A stretch of DNA of 13,902 bases. Origin: Oscillospiraceae bacterium (GTDB taxonomy: Bacteria; Bacillota; Clostridia; Oscillospirales; Ruminococcaceae). The notes under the pieces were generated by a model. That model did not search any database. It worked only from the letters and a program-made list of their open reading frames with translations, and was not told the DNA's origin. Both the position numbers and the translations under genes were made by a program. Positions 1 to 7,168 of this stretch are shown piece after piece; position 1 is the stretch's first letter; each line of letters opens with the position of its first letter. The DNA lies in NCBI GenBank assembly GCA_019423445.1, contig JAHZBJ010000027.1:1-13902 (forward strand). Reading direction: 5' to 3'.

Positions 1-56
1 CACAGCCCTTGGAGAGGGGCTCTAATAACTACTACTCTATAATACAAGGAGCCGCT

Positions 57-1844
57 ATGAATTATTTGAAACGGTGGGCAGCCTTGGGGCTGGCCCTGGC
101 GATGACCTTGGCCCTGACGTCTTGCCAGGGGATCGGGGAGGAGCCCCAAACCGTCTCCCAGCAGTTTGACGCCTATCTGGCAGAGCTTCCATCCCGGCTG
201 TTGGACGCCGACAGCATGGATCTCAACTTCCTGTTCCAGACCCCTCAGAATTACGGTATCCAGCCGGAGCCGGCAGTGCTGCCCTTCGACACCCAGGAGG
301 AGTGGGAGGAGGATTGCCGGGAGATGGAGGAGATGATCCAGGAGCTGGATTCCTTTCCACGGGAGGAGCTGGAGGAGAGCCAGCTGGAAACCCTGGATAT
401 CTTCCGGGACTATCTGGAGCGCCGCTTGAGCCTCAGGGACTACTTCTACCTGGACGACAGCTACTTGGGAACCTACCTGGGGTTCCAGGCCCAGCTGCCC
501 CTTCTTCTTAACGAGTGGGAGCTGTACCAGGAGAGCGATCTGGAGAGCTATTTCCACATTCTTGAGACGGCGGAAGAAACCTTCCTTCTCTACGCCCAGC
601 GGGAGCAGGAGCGCCAGGATCAGGGAGTGGGGATGAGCCAGGTGTTTTTGGACGGGGTGGCCCAGCAGTGCGACAACTTTGTGGAAGAGGGCTGCCAGTT
701 CCTGGTGGATTCCCTGGCCCAGAAAATTGACCAGGCGGAGTTTCTGACCCAGGAGGAAAAGGACGCCGCCAAGGAGAGAAGCGAAACCCTCCACAATGAG
801 AACCTGATTTCGGCTTACCGTGCCCTTGGGGAAGCGGTGAGGAAGATCCAGGGACCGGAGGAGGTGCTGGGCCTGGCTGCCCTCCCTCAGGGGAAGGAGT
901 ACTACACAGCTCTGGTCCAGTGCAAAACTGGCACCGACATGACCACGGAAGAGCTGCTGGAATATCTCCAGGGGTGCTATGACGCCGCTCTGACAGACCT
1001 GCTGGAGTATGTCCGCCAGGATCCTGAGGCCTATCTGACTTACCTGAGCCAGGATCCTGTTTTTACCCAGTGCGGCAGCGTTGAGGAGCTGCTGGAGGAT
1101 TTGGCGGAGAAGATGACCGCGGATTATCCGCCGCTGCCGGCGCTGAATTTTCAGGTAAACCAGGTTCCTGCCGCCATGGCGGAGAATTTCTCCCCGGCGG
1201 CTTATCTCCAGAGCCGCGTGGATACCCCTCTGGACCAAAAAGAGGCCATTTATATCAACGGCGAATATGATCAGAGTCTTTTCTCCACAGTGGCCCACGA
1301 AGGCTATCCCGGCCACATGTATCAAAACGTCTATTTTAAGTCCCTGGGGCTGCCGGCGGTGCGTTATATCGTGGGCTACACCGGCTGGACCGAAGGCTGG
1401 GCCAACTATGTGGAGATGAACAGCTACCGCTACGCCGATGGGGACCCGGCGGTGATGGGGGTTATCCCCCGGCTGGAGCGGTTGACCCAGGATGCCATGG
1501 CTCTGGTGGATGTGGGGATTCACTGGGAGGGCTGGGACTTCCAGCAGGCCTGGGATGCCATGAACCAGCTGCTGATGGCGGATATCCCGGAGGAGACGGC
1601 CTACGAGCAGTATAAGCTCTTTGTGGAGAACCCCGGCAACTATCTCAACTACTACTTTACCGGAAATCTGTTCCAGGATCTGTATAACAGCGCAGAGGAG
1701 GAATTGGGGGACGCCTTTGACCCGGTGGCTTTCCATAAAGCCATCCTGGACCTGGGTCCCGCTCCATTCTCTATGGTTGAGACGGCGGTGGAGGAGTATG
1801 TGCAGGAGAACAGCCCCTCTGAGACTTCCCAAGAGGCGGCATAA
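57..1844 (+). CDS. DUF885 family metallopeptidase-like lipoprotein
   Basis: A 595-residue exported lipoprotein of the DUF885 family, whose members look like zinc peptidases; the substrate is unknown. The first 22 residues form a basic, hydrophobic lipoprotein signal peptide ending in the lipobox LTSC, with the lipidated cysteine at 23. HEGYPGH at residues 414-420 supplies an HExxxH zinc signature, and E446 in the TEGWANY stretch is the likely further ligand; both are family hallmarks and both are intact. The segment before them is acidic and helical. The start at 57 is chosen because AAGGAG (46-51) lies five bases upstream and the signal peptide begins there; an upstream in-frame TTG at 9 only adds an unsupported leader. 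The gene is convergent with the minus-strand amidase operon and ends just before a strong hairpin. Peptidase activity is inferred from the motif; family assignment is fairly firm. Confidence 0.87.
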   Translation: MNYLKRWAALGLALAMTLALTSCQGIGEEPQTVSQQFDAYLAELPSRLLDADSMDLNFLFQTPQNYGIQPEPAVLPFDTQEEWEEDCREMEEMIQELDSFPREELEESQLETLDIFRDYLERRLSLRDYFYLDDSYLGTYLGFQAQLPLLLNEWELYQESDLESYFHILETAEETFLLYAQREQERQDQGVGMSQVFLDGVAQQCDNFVEEGCQFLVDSLAQKIDQAEFLTQEEKDAAKERSETLHNENLISAYRALGEAVRKIQGPEEVLGLAALPQGKEYYTALVQCKTGTDMTTEELLEYLQGCYDAALTDLLEYVRQDPEAYLTYLSQDPVFTQCGSVEELLEDLAEKMTADYPPLPALNFQVNQVPAAMAENFSPAAYLQSRVDTPLDQKEAIYINGEYDQSLFSTVAHEGYPGHMYQNVYFKSLGLPAVRYIVGYTGWTEGWANYVEMNSYRYADGDPAVMGVIPRLERLTQDAMALVDVGIHWEGWDFQQAWDAMNQLLMADIPEETAYEQYKLFVENPGNYLNYYFTGNLFQDLYNSAEEELGDAFDPVAFHKAILDLGPAPFSMVETAVEEYVQENSPSETSQEAA

Positions 1845-1846
1845 TC

Positions 1847-1890
1847 CATAAACCAAGGCCCGCGCCGAACGGCGCGGGCCTTGGTTTATG
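1847..1890. terminator. Perfect 20-bp inverted repeat, bidirectional terminator
   Basis: The arms 1847-1866 and 1871-1890 are perfect reverse complements around a GAAC loop. The stem has a GC-rich core (GGCCCGCGCC and its partner) and AT-rich feet. It starts two bases after the stop of the DUF885 gene and lies 21 bases past the stop of the minus-strand small membrane peptide, so it can serve both convergent units. The T-tracts are short and interrupted (GGTTTATG on +), so termination rests mainly on the very stable stem. Confidence 0.85.
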
Positions 1891-1911
1891 TTGAGAAGAT
1901 TCCGGGTGGGG

Positions 1912-2016
1912 TTACCGGCGGCATTTCAGCCCCACTGCGCTGAACACCAGGGCGCAGATGCCGCAGACAGCGGCCACGATCCCCAAAACGAAGCCAGATA
2001 TGGAAAAGCCCTTCAC
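1912..2016 (-). CDS. 34-residue single-helix membrane peptide
   Basis: A small gene of 35 codons, starting with GTG at 2016 and ending in TAA at 1912. GGAGGT (plus-strand 2025-2030) lies eight bases upstream, an ideal distance, and this decides the start. The product begins MKGFSISGFVLGIVAA, continues as an unbroken hydrophobic stretch from about residue 6 to 30 with two cysteines (18, 21), and ends in KCRR. That is one transmembrane helix with a positively charged, probably cytoplasmic, C-terminus. It lies 34 bases downstream of the amidase gene on the same strand with no terminator between, so it is probably co-transcribed; the hairpin at 1847-1890 follows. I do not recognise a named family. 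It could be a membrane-anchored partner or regulator of the amidase, but that is inference. Coding is supported by the ribosome binding site and the coherent membrane peptide only. Confidence 0.72.
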   Translation of the reverse strand: MKGFSISGFVLGIVAAVCGICALVFSAVGLKCRR

Positions 2017-2050
2017 GAGAATTCACCTCCAAAAAGAAGCGGTAAGGTCC

Positions 2051-3826
2051 TTATGCGCCAAGGACCTGGAGGATGCTGTCCGCCACGGCATTGGCGGTAT
2101 TAAAGATGCCGGCCTTGCTGCACATATCGTCGTAGTCTCTGGGATTGGTCATGAACCCCATCTCCACCATGGCGGAGGGACAGTAGGTGTTGAGAGTGAC
2201 TTTATAGTAGCTCCAGAGGACGTTCCGGGCCTTCCGCCCCGTTTCAGCCACCATATTGTCCCGGAGGGCGGTGGCCAGGTTCTTGGAGATGGCGGTGTAG
2301 TAGTACACCTCCACCCCGTTGGGGGTCAGGCCGTTGCCGCTGATGCTGTTGCAATGGAGGGAAATGTAGAAATCAGCTTTTCCCGCCTCCGAGGGACCGA
2401 GACGGTCGGTAGTGGTGGTCTTTTCTTCCTTGGCGTCAGCAAGGATCACTGTGGCCCCAAGGGATTCCAGCCGCTTTTTCACCGCGATGGCGGTGGCCCG
2501 GTTGATGTCGCTTTCGGTGGCCCCCAGGAGCTTTGCGGTGCCCAGAGCGCCGGTGTCAGGCCCGCCGTGACCGGCGTCCAGCCCCACAATAATGTCGGTG
2601 AGGGGCTTCTCCTCACTGGGGTAGCTTTGGGCGGGATATTTGCAGTAGACGGTGGTGATGCCGTTTTCATCGTCGTATTCCACCACATACCCCCAGAGGC
2701 TCTTTCCTTCCTCCAGGTACCATTCCACCAGGGTGCTGTCTTCTTTTTGGGTGACGGTGGCGCCGCTGAACAGCTGGCTGTCCCCGGTGGGGATGGACCC
2801 GATGCCAGTGGTGTGATGGAACTCCACCGAGAGTTTTTCGCTGTTCATATAGGTGGTGCAGACCACGTTGGCGCTGGAAGCAAATTTATACCGCTCTCCC
2901 CACTGGGTCCGGGAGAAGGTGACGCCGCTCACCTGGTTTTGCCAGGGCTTGGAAGTGGTAAGGGGAGTGACCCCTTCCTTGCTGATCCAGCCCCCCATCC
3001 CCAGTTGGTAGCGGGTGTCGGTTTGGTCGGTGACGTAGTCCACGGCGCCCCCTTTGGCGATGGTGGTGAAGTTCTGGGTAGTGGTGGCAGTGTCAAAGAC
3101 GGCCACGGAGGTTTCTTTCACCTCCACCAAAAGGGTATCGTTTTCCCCCACGGCATAGAAGCTGCCGGAGGAGGTGTAGGTTTTCTGGTCGTTCAGGACA
3201 TAGCGGATGGGGCCCAGATTCTGGGTGCCGCTTACCGAGGGGACCACAAAGCTCCCTTTAAAGGTGGCGGGGACTCCCTGAACAGCAGTGGCGGCTGACT
3301 GCTCCATCCGCACAGTGTAGTCTCCCACCAGGGCGTACACCGAAGCGCCGGAGGGAGCCACACAGGTGAGGGTGACAGTCTCGCCGCTCCGGGAGGCTTT
3401 GTCATAGGTGGGGGTCATCTGGGTGATGGAGGTGGTGGTCACCACCACCGATGAGGGGTCAGTCCGGGTGATCGTGACGCTCTGGGAGGAGCCGTCCGGC
3501 TGACGGAAGGTGAAGACGTTGTCTCCGTAGTCCAAAGCGGCATACCAGCCCCAGCTGCCGAAGACGCCCCGTCCCTCCACCGTGGTGCCGTTACAGGTGA
3601 GCTCCAGGTCCGGGTCAGAGGTGCCGGAAAGATAGTATGCCGAAGAGGAGGTGGTGTAGTCCTCCGAGGGGCTGGCAATGGCCAGCTCCTGAGGGGGAGC
3701 CAGGTTCACGTGGCTGGTGATGGTGTCGAAATCGTCATAGGTTCGGTTGGCGGCCAGGGCGGGAACCGTGCCGGCAGCGGTGATGACTGCCGCCGCAGCC
3801 AGGGCGGCCAGTGCTTTTGGTCTCAT
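2051..3826 (-). CDS. Secreted N-acetylmuramoyl-L-alanine amidase (Amidase_3)
   Basis: A 591-residue exported cell-wall hydrolase that would cleave the amide bond between N-acetylmuramic acid and L-alanine in peptidoglycan. A Sec signal peptide covers residues 1-25 (alanine-rich, cleavage after ALA). A bacterial Ig-like module lies at about 46-121 and a less defined beta-rich region at 125-230. An SH3-like module follows at about 231-298 (GMGGWI), then an AMIN-like beta domain at 299-398. The catalytic Amidase_3 domain fills 412-591. Its zinc and catalytic residues are visible: H420 in DAGHGG, E438, H491 in SLHCNS and E555 in VEMGF. The start at 3826 is set by AGGAGG (plus-strand 3833-3838) six bases upstream; extending to 3886 adds a leader that is not signal-like. 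It is divergent from phoH and followed by a small membrane peptide gene. Catalytic assignment is firm; accessory module names are by eye. A role in cell separation or sporulation cannot be told apart here. Confidence 0.92.
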   Translation of the reverse strand: MRPKALAALAAAAVITAAGTVPALAANRTYDDFDTITSHVNLAPPQELAIASPSEDYTTSSSAYYLSGTSDPDLELTCNGTTVEGRGVFGSWGWYAALDYGDNVFTFRQPDGSSQSVTITRTDPSSVVVTTTSITQMTPTYDKASRSGETVTLTCVAPSGASVYALVGDYTVRMEQSAATAVQGVPATFKGSFVVPSVSGTQNLGPIRYVLNDQKTYTSSGSFYAVGENDTLLVEVKETSVAVFDTATTTQNFTTIAKGGAVDYVTDQTDTRYQLGMGGWISKEGVTPLTTSKPWQNQVSGVTFSRTQWGERYKFASSANVVCTTYMNSEKLSVEFHHTTGIGSIPTGDSQLFSGATVTQKEDSTLVEWYLEEGKSLWGYVVEYDDENGITTVYCKYPAQSYPSEEKPLTDIIVGLDAGHGGPDTGALGTAKLLGATESDINRATAIAVKKRLESLGATVILADAKEEKTTTTDRLGPSEAGKADFYISLHCNSISGNGLTPNGVEVYYYTAISKNLATALRDNMVAETGRKARNVLWSYYKVTLNTYCPSAMVEMGFMTNPRDYDDMCSKAGIFNTANAVADSILQVLGA

Positions 3827-3895
3827 GGGGTACCTCCTCTTTTTTGCAGGTGCGGTAGATGGTCCGGGCTCCGGGGAGCACAACATTTTACCGTC

Positions 3896-3906
3896 ATCAT
3901 ATCATA
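3896..3906 (-). promoter_or_regulatory. Candidate -10 for the amidase operon
   Basis: On the minus strand two overlapping TATGAT hexamers (plus-strand 3896-3901 and 3901-3906) match five of six bases of the sigma-A -10 consensus. They lie about 70 bases upstream of the amidase start. The region 17-18 bases further upstream is T-rich without a convincing TTGACA, so the -35 is weak or absent. Call rests on position and -10 likeness only. Confidence 0.4.
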
Positions 3907-4053
3907 TTTGCTTCCAGGAAAAAACCTTCTTTTTGTAAATTTCGCAGGGAATGACTGGAAAAATGGCGTTTTCAAAGAGAACGAAGGAAGAAATGAAAAA
4001 TTTTCGGATACCAAGAAGTTTTTATGAAAAATACATAGTTTTTTTCTGAAAAA

Positions 4054-4064
4054 TATGGTACACT
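4054..4064 (+). promoter_or_regulatory. Candidate extended -10 promoter for the phoH operon
   Basis: TATGGTACACT contains a TGn extension (4056-4058) and a -10-like TACACT (4059-4064), a form common in AT-rich Firmicutes promoters. No good -35 lies 17 bases upstream. It is 70 bases ahead of the phoH start, at the edge of the AT-rich island. A second TATGAT at 4089-4094 is paired with TTGAAA (4071-4076) at only 12 bases, which is too close, so the first site is preferred. Confidence 0.45.
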
Positions 4065-4096
4065 AAATTCTTGAAAAGACGTAAACTTTATGATAG

Positions 4097-4116
4097 GGAT
4101 CCCCCTTCGGGGGTCC
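4097..4116 (+). promoter_or_regulatory. Small GC hairpin in the phoH leader
   Basis: CCCCC (4101-4105) pairs with GGGGG (4109-4113) around a TTC loop, or in a shifted register as a UUCG tetraloop. A bulged T at 4100 follows, then GGA/TCC extends the stem. It lies in the phoH leader immediately before the ribosome binding site (GGGAAGGAA, 4117-4125). It could stabilise the transcript or tune translation; no riboswitch class is recognisable. Confidence 0.4.
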
Positions 4117-4134
4117 GGGAAGGAACCACAGCTC

Positions 4135-5109
4135 ATGGTGGAACAGATCATCAATATTGAACGAATGGAACATGCCCTGACCTTGTTCGGCAACCAGGAC
4201 GAGAACATACGCCAGGTGGAAGCTACCTACGGCGTCACGGTGGTGTTCCGGGGCACCGACATCAAGGTGGCAGGGGAAGCGGAAGCGGTGATGAACGCCG
4301 TGCGCTGTATCGAGGGCCTCCTGAGCATGGTGGAGCAGGGGGAGGCCCTCAACGGCCAGAACATCCGGTATGTGGCCTCCCTGGTGGAGGAAGGCAAGGA
4401 AAAAGAGGTGGAGAGCCTCAACAAGGACGTTATCTGCATCACCGCCAAGGGGAAGCCTCTAAAGGCCAAGACCCTGGGGCAGCAGAGCTATGTGGACGCC
4501 ATCCGCCAGAACACTATCTGCTTCGGCATCGGCCCCGCCGGCACCGGCAAGACCTACCTGGCAGTGGCCATGGCGGTGAAGGCTTTCCGGGCCCATGAGG
4601 TGAACCGCATCATCCTTACCCGGCCGGCGGTGGAAGCGGGGGAGAAGCTGGGCTTTCTGCCGGGGGACCTCCAGAACAAGGTGGACCCCTATCTGAGGCC
4701 TCTCTACGACGCCCTTTTTGATATGCTGGGAGCGGAAAATTTCCAGAAGTACCAGGAGCGTGGAAACATCGAGGTGGCTCCCCTGGCTTATATGCGCGGG
4801 CGCACCCTGGACGACAGCTTCATCATCCTGGACGAGGCCCAGAATACCACCCCCGAGCAGATGAAAATGTTCCTCACCCGTCTGGGATTCAATTCCAAGG
4901 CGGTGATCACCGGGGACGTTACCCAGATCGACCTGCCTGACGCCAGGCGCAGCGGCCTGGTGGAGGCGGCCAAGATCCTCAAGGGAGTAGATGATATTGC
5001 CATCATCCGTTTTACCGAGAAGGATGTGGTCCGGCACAAGCTGGTTCAGGATATCATCAAGGCCTATGACAAGTACTACAGCGACAGCCGCAGGGGCGCC
5101 AGAAGGTGA
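4135..5109 (+). CDS. phoH: PhoH-family ATPase
   Basis: A 324-residue cytoplasmic P-loop ATPase of the PhoH family, whose members are linked to RNA metabolism and ribosome maturation with YbeY; the exact role is unsettled. The N-terminal third is the PhoH-specific region, opening MVEQIINIERMEHAL. The ATPase domain carries Walker A GPAGTGKT at 133-140 and Walker B FIILDEAQN with D233 and E234. The family-typical TRPAVEAGEKLGFLPGD and GRTLDDSF stretches are intact. The start at 4135 is preferred over ATG 4090 because GGGAAGGAA (4117-4125) sits nine bases upstream and family members begin this way; the 4090 start would run through the leader hairpin. It is the first gene of the long plus-strand unit, and ybeY follows 53 bases later. 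In many Firmicutes a pgpH gene lies between them; here it does not. Confidence 0.96.
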   Translation: MVEQIINIERMEHALTLFGNQDENIRQVEATYGVTVVFRGTDIKVAGEAEAVMNAVRCIEGLLSMVEQGEALNGQNIRYVASLVEEGKEKEVESLNKDVICITAKGKPLKAKTLGQQSYVDAIRQNTICFGIGPAGTGKTYLAVAMAVKAFRAHEVNRIILTRPAVEAGEKLGFLPGDLQNKVDPYLRPLYDALFDMLGAENFQKYQERGNIEVAPLAYMRGRTLDDSFIILDEAQNTTPEQMKMFLTRLGFNSKAVITGDVTQIDLPDARRSGLVEAAKILKGVDDIAIIRFTEKDVVRHKLVQDIIKAYDKYYSDSRRGARR

Positions 5110-5162
5110 GCTCCAGGCTGAGAATAATAAGCCGAAAGGCATAAGACGGGAGTTCGAATACT

Positions 5163-5663
5163 GTGGATAAGGTAAAGGTACAGATCACCAATCGCCAAAA
5201 GGATGTGAAGATCCCTTCGGGGATTCGTCTTCTGATCCGCCGCTGCTGCAATGCGGTGCTGCGGATGGAGGATTTCAAAGGCAGCGCCGAGGTGAGCGTC
5301 AGCTTCCTCAACAACGCCCAGATCCGGGAACTGAACCGGGAGCACCGGGGAAAGGATATCGAGACCGATGTCCTCTCCTTCCCTCTGGGGGAGAATGGGG
5401 TCTATGATGTCAATATGGAAACCGGGGCCCAGGTACTGGGGGATATCGTCATCTCGGTGGAGAAGGCTGTGAGCCAGGCGGAACTTTACGGGCATACCCT
5501 CCAGCGGGAGATCGGCTTTTTGACCGTTCACTCCATGCTCCACCTTCTGGGCTACGACCATGAGGCCGGGGGCCTGGCCGCCGCCCTGATGCGGGAAAAG
5601 GAAGAAGAGGTCCTGGACAATCTGGGCCTGACCCGGGACAGCACCTATGTCGTTTCCCAGTGA
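5163..5663 (+). CDS. ybeY: Endoribonuclease YbeY
   Basis: A 166-residue zinc-dependent endoribonuclease for rRNA 3'-end maturation and ribosome quality control, acting in the cytoplasm. The UPF0054 signature HSMLHLLGYDH is complete, giving zinc ligands H123, H127 and H133. The upstream TDVLSFP and LGDIVIS stretches are also family-typical. It starts with GTG; GGGAG at 5148-5152 lies ten bases upstream. Length matches the family (about 150-170 residues). It lies between phoH and dgkA, and its last 17 bases overlap the dgkA start in another frame, so translation is probably coupled. YbeY, PhoH and Era being adjacent is a conserved arrangement that fits a shared role in 16S rRNA processing. Confidence 0.96.
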   Translation: MDKVKVQITNRQKDVKIPSGIRLLIRRCCNAVLRMEDFKGSAEVSVSFLNNAQIRELNREHRGKDIETDVLSFPLGENGVYDVNMETGAQVLGDIVISVEKAVSQAELYGHTLQREIGFLTVHSMLHLLGYDHEAGGLAAALMREKEEEVLDNLGLTRDSTYVVSQ

Positions 5664-6183
5664 CCGCCGGGCGGGCTGGCTGAAACGCTTGGGGTGCAGC
5701 TTCGTCTGGGCTGCCCGGGGTTTTTGGAACTGCCTGCGGCGGGAGCGGAATTTCCGCATCCACCTTTGCGCCGCTGCCGCTGTTTTGGCCTTGGGAGCCG
5801 CTCTGGAAGTTTCCCGGGCGGAGTGGGCAGTCCTTTTCCTCAGCTGCGGCGGGGTGCTGGCTGCCGAATTGCAGAATTCCGCCCTGGAAGCGGCTGCGGA
5901 CCTGATTGCCCCGGGGTACCACCCCCTGGCGGGGCTGGCCAAGGATATGGCCGCCGCCGGGGTCCTCTGTGCGGCCGTTTTTGCCGCGGCGGCAGGTTTG
6001 GCCATCCTCTGGAGGCCGGAGGAGCTTCGGGGACTGGCGGCGGAGCTGGCAGGCTCCCCGGAAAGGCTGCTCCTGGTGTTGGGGCTGCTTCTGGCGGCGC
6101 TGGCTTTCATATTCTTCCCGGGGGATAAGGGAGAACCCTGTTCCCGGCCCGGACAACATCATGACAAAGGAAAGGAACCATAA
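5647..6183 (+). CDS. dgkA: Diacylglycerol/undecaprenol kinase family protein, with extra C-terminal helix
   Basis: A 178-residue integral membrane lipid kinase of the DgkA family; Gram-positive members phosphorylate undecaprenol, recycling the peptidoglycan lipid carrier. The family signature is visible: RNFRIH near residue 34, E74, N77 and E81 in AELQNSALEAAADL, D85, and K99-D100 in AGLAKDMAAAGVL. These keep the same spacing as the known catalytic residues E69, N72, E76, K94 and D95 of E. coli DgkA. Three membrane helices fall at about 38-53, 58-75 and 100-120. A fourth hydrophobic segment at about 140-157, then a polar tail, makes it longer than the usual 120-135 residues. The ATG at 5647 overlaps ybeY by 17 bases and has no strong ribosome binding site, which suggests translational coupling. 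Symbol by family; substrate inferred. Confidence 0.9.
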   Translation: MSFPSDRRAGWLKRLGCSFVWAARGFWNCLRRERNFRIHLCAAAAVLALGAALEVSRAEWAVLFLSCGGVLAAELQNSALEAAADLIAPGYHPLAGLAKDMAAAGVLCAAVFAAAAGLAILWRPEELRGLAAELAGSPERLLLVLGLLLAALAFIFFPGDKGEPCSRPGQHHDKGKEP

Positions 6184-6186
6184 GCT

Positions 6187-7119
6187 TTGGATCAGACAAA
6201 CAACGGAAAGACCCAGGCGGCAGCTCCCCGCTCCGCTTTTGTGGCCCTGGTGGGGAAACCCAATGCCGGAAAAAGCAGTCTCCTCAACCGTTTGGTGGGG
6301 GAGAAAGTGGCCATCGTCACCAGCAAGCCTCAGACCACCCGGACCCGGATCACCGGGGTCCTTACCAAGGAGGAAGTGCAGCTGGTGTTTATCGACACCC
6401 CGGGACTCCTGAAAGCCAAGGACGCCCTGGGGCGGTATATGGTGAAACAAGTTCGGGATTCGGTGGCGGACGTGGATCTGGCGGTGCTGGTGACTGAGCC
6501 GGACCCCGAGCTCTCCAAGGCCGATGCGGACCTTATCGACAACTTCCGGAAACTCCGCCTTCCTGCCATCGCGGTGGTGAACAAGGTGGACACTCTGGAG
6601 AAGAAAGAGGAGATGCTCCCCAAATTGGCGGCCCTGGCAGCCGCCTACGACTTCCGGGAGATCATCCCCATCAGCGCTCTTACCGGGGAGGGGGTGGACA
6701 CTCTCCTGTCCATCCTGCTGGACAGCGCCGGAGAAGGGGTCCATTTCTTCCCGGATGACGCCCTTACCGATCAGCCGGAGCGGGTCCTCTGTGCGGAGAT
6801 GATCCGGGAGAAGATCCTGATCCATATGCGGGAAGAGGTGCCCCACGGCGTGGCCGTGGTGGTCCAGGAAATGAAGGATCGGGAGAGCGCCGGCGGGGAG
6901 CCTCTGGTGGATGTGGAGGCCATGATCTACTGTGAGCGGGACGGCCACAAGGGAATGATTATCGGCAAAGGCGGCCAGATGCTGAAAACCATTGCCTCTG
7001 AGGCCCGACAGGATATGGAAGACTTTCTTGGAGTGCGGGTGAATCTCCAGTGCAGGGTGAAGACCAAGGAAGCTTGGAAAAACAACGAATTTCAGCTGCG
7101 GAATTTCGGTTTCCGCTGA
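6187..7119 (+). CDS. era: GTPase Era
   Basis: A 310-residue GTPase that binds the 3' end of 16S rRNA and helps 30S assembly. The G domain shows G1 GKPNAGKS (23-30), the TTRTRITG switch, G3 DTPG (70-73) and G4 NKVD (132-135). The C-terminal KH domain has the GKGG loop at 260-263 and ends in the conserved WKNNEFQLRNFGF. The start is TTG at 6187, three bases after the dgkA stop; AAGGAA (6172-6177) is nine bases upstream. No ATG precedes the P-loop in this frame, and 17 residues before FVALVG fit the family. G1 has alanine where most Era proteins have valine, a mild change. It is the fourth gene of the phoH unit; the cdd gene often found before era elsewhere is missing. Confidence 0.97.
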   Translation: MDQTNNGKTQAAAPRSAFVALVGKPNAGKSSLLNRLVGEKVAIVTSKPQTTRTRITGVLTKEEVQLVFIDTPGLLKAKDALGRYMVKQVRDSVADVDLAVLVTEPDPELSKADADLIDNFRKLRLPAIAVVNKVDTLEKKEEMLPKLAALAAAYDFREIIPISALTGEGVDTLLSILLDSAGEGVHFFPDDALTDQPERVLCAEMIREKILIHMREEVPHGVAVVVQEMKDRESAGGEPLVDVEAMIYCERDGHKGMIIGKGGQMLKTIASEARQDMEDFLGVRVNLQCRVKTKEAWKNNEFQLRNFGFR

Positions 7120-7168
7120 GGAAGCTTCCGGAGATTGAGATAAACGGCTGAAAAGGAGCGTGTCGACA

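Larger units (their letters stand above)
3840..4134. other. AT-rich divergent intergenic control region
   Basis: No gene fits in this 295-base gap between the divergent amidase and phoH starts. From about 3920 to 4095 it is markedly AT-rich, while the flanking genes are roughly 60% GC. It carries the candidate -10 elements for both directions, the octamer TGAAAAAT exactly at 3994, 4025 and 4047 plus a near copy GGAAAAAT at 3957, and a C5/G5 hairpin at 4097-4116. Short open frames crossing it on both strands have no ribosome binding sites and look non-coding. Confidence 0.7.

Noticed and set aside
38..43. A perfect TATAAT ahead of the DUF885 gene
   Set aside because: It is only 14 bases from the start codon, so transcription would begin inside the ribosome binding site, and no -35 lies 16-18 bases upstream.
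1958..3298. A 446-codon plus-strand frame antisense to the amidase
   Set aside because: It has the same shadow composition (Gly/His/Val-rich), no ribosome binding site and no domain, and it crosses the small membrane peptide gene; the amidase on the other strand has a signal peptide and full catalytic motifs.
4089..4094. TATGAT as the phoH -10
   Set aside because: The only -35-like hexamer (TTGAAA, 4071-4076) is 12 bases away, too short for sigma-A; the extended -10 at 4054-4064 is a better fit.
3823..4208. Several 60-105-codon frames in the divergent intergenic region
   Set aside because: They lack ribosome binding sites, overlap real starts and promoters, and encode no coherent domain.
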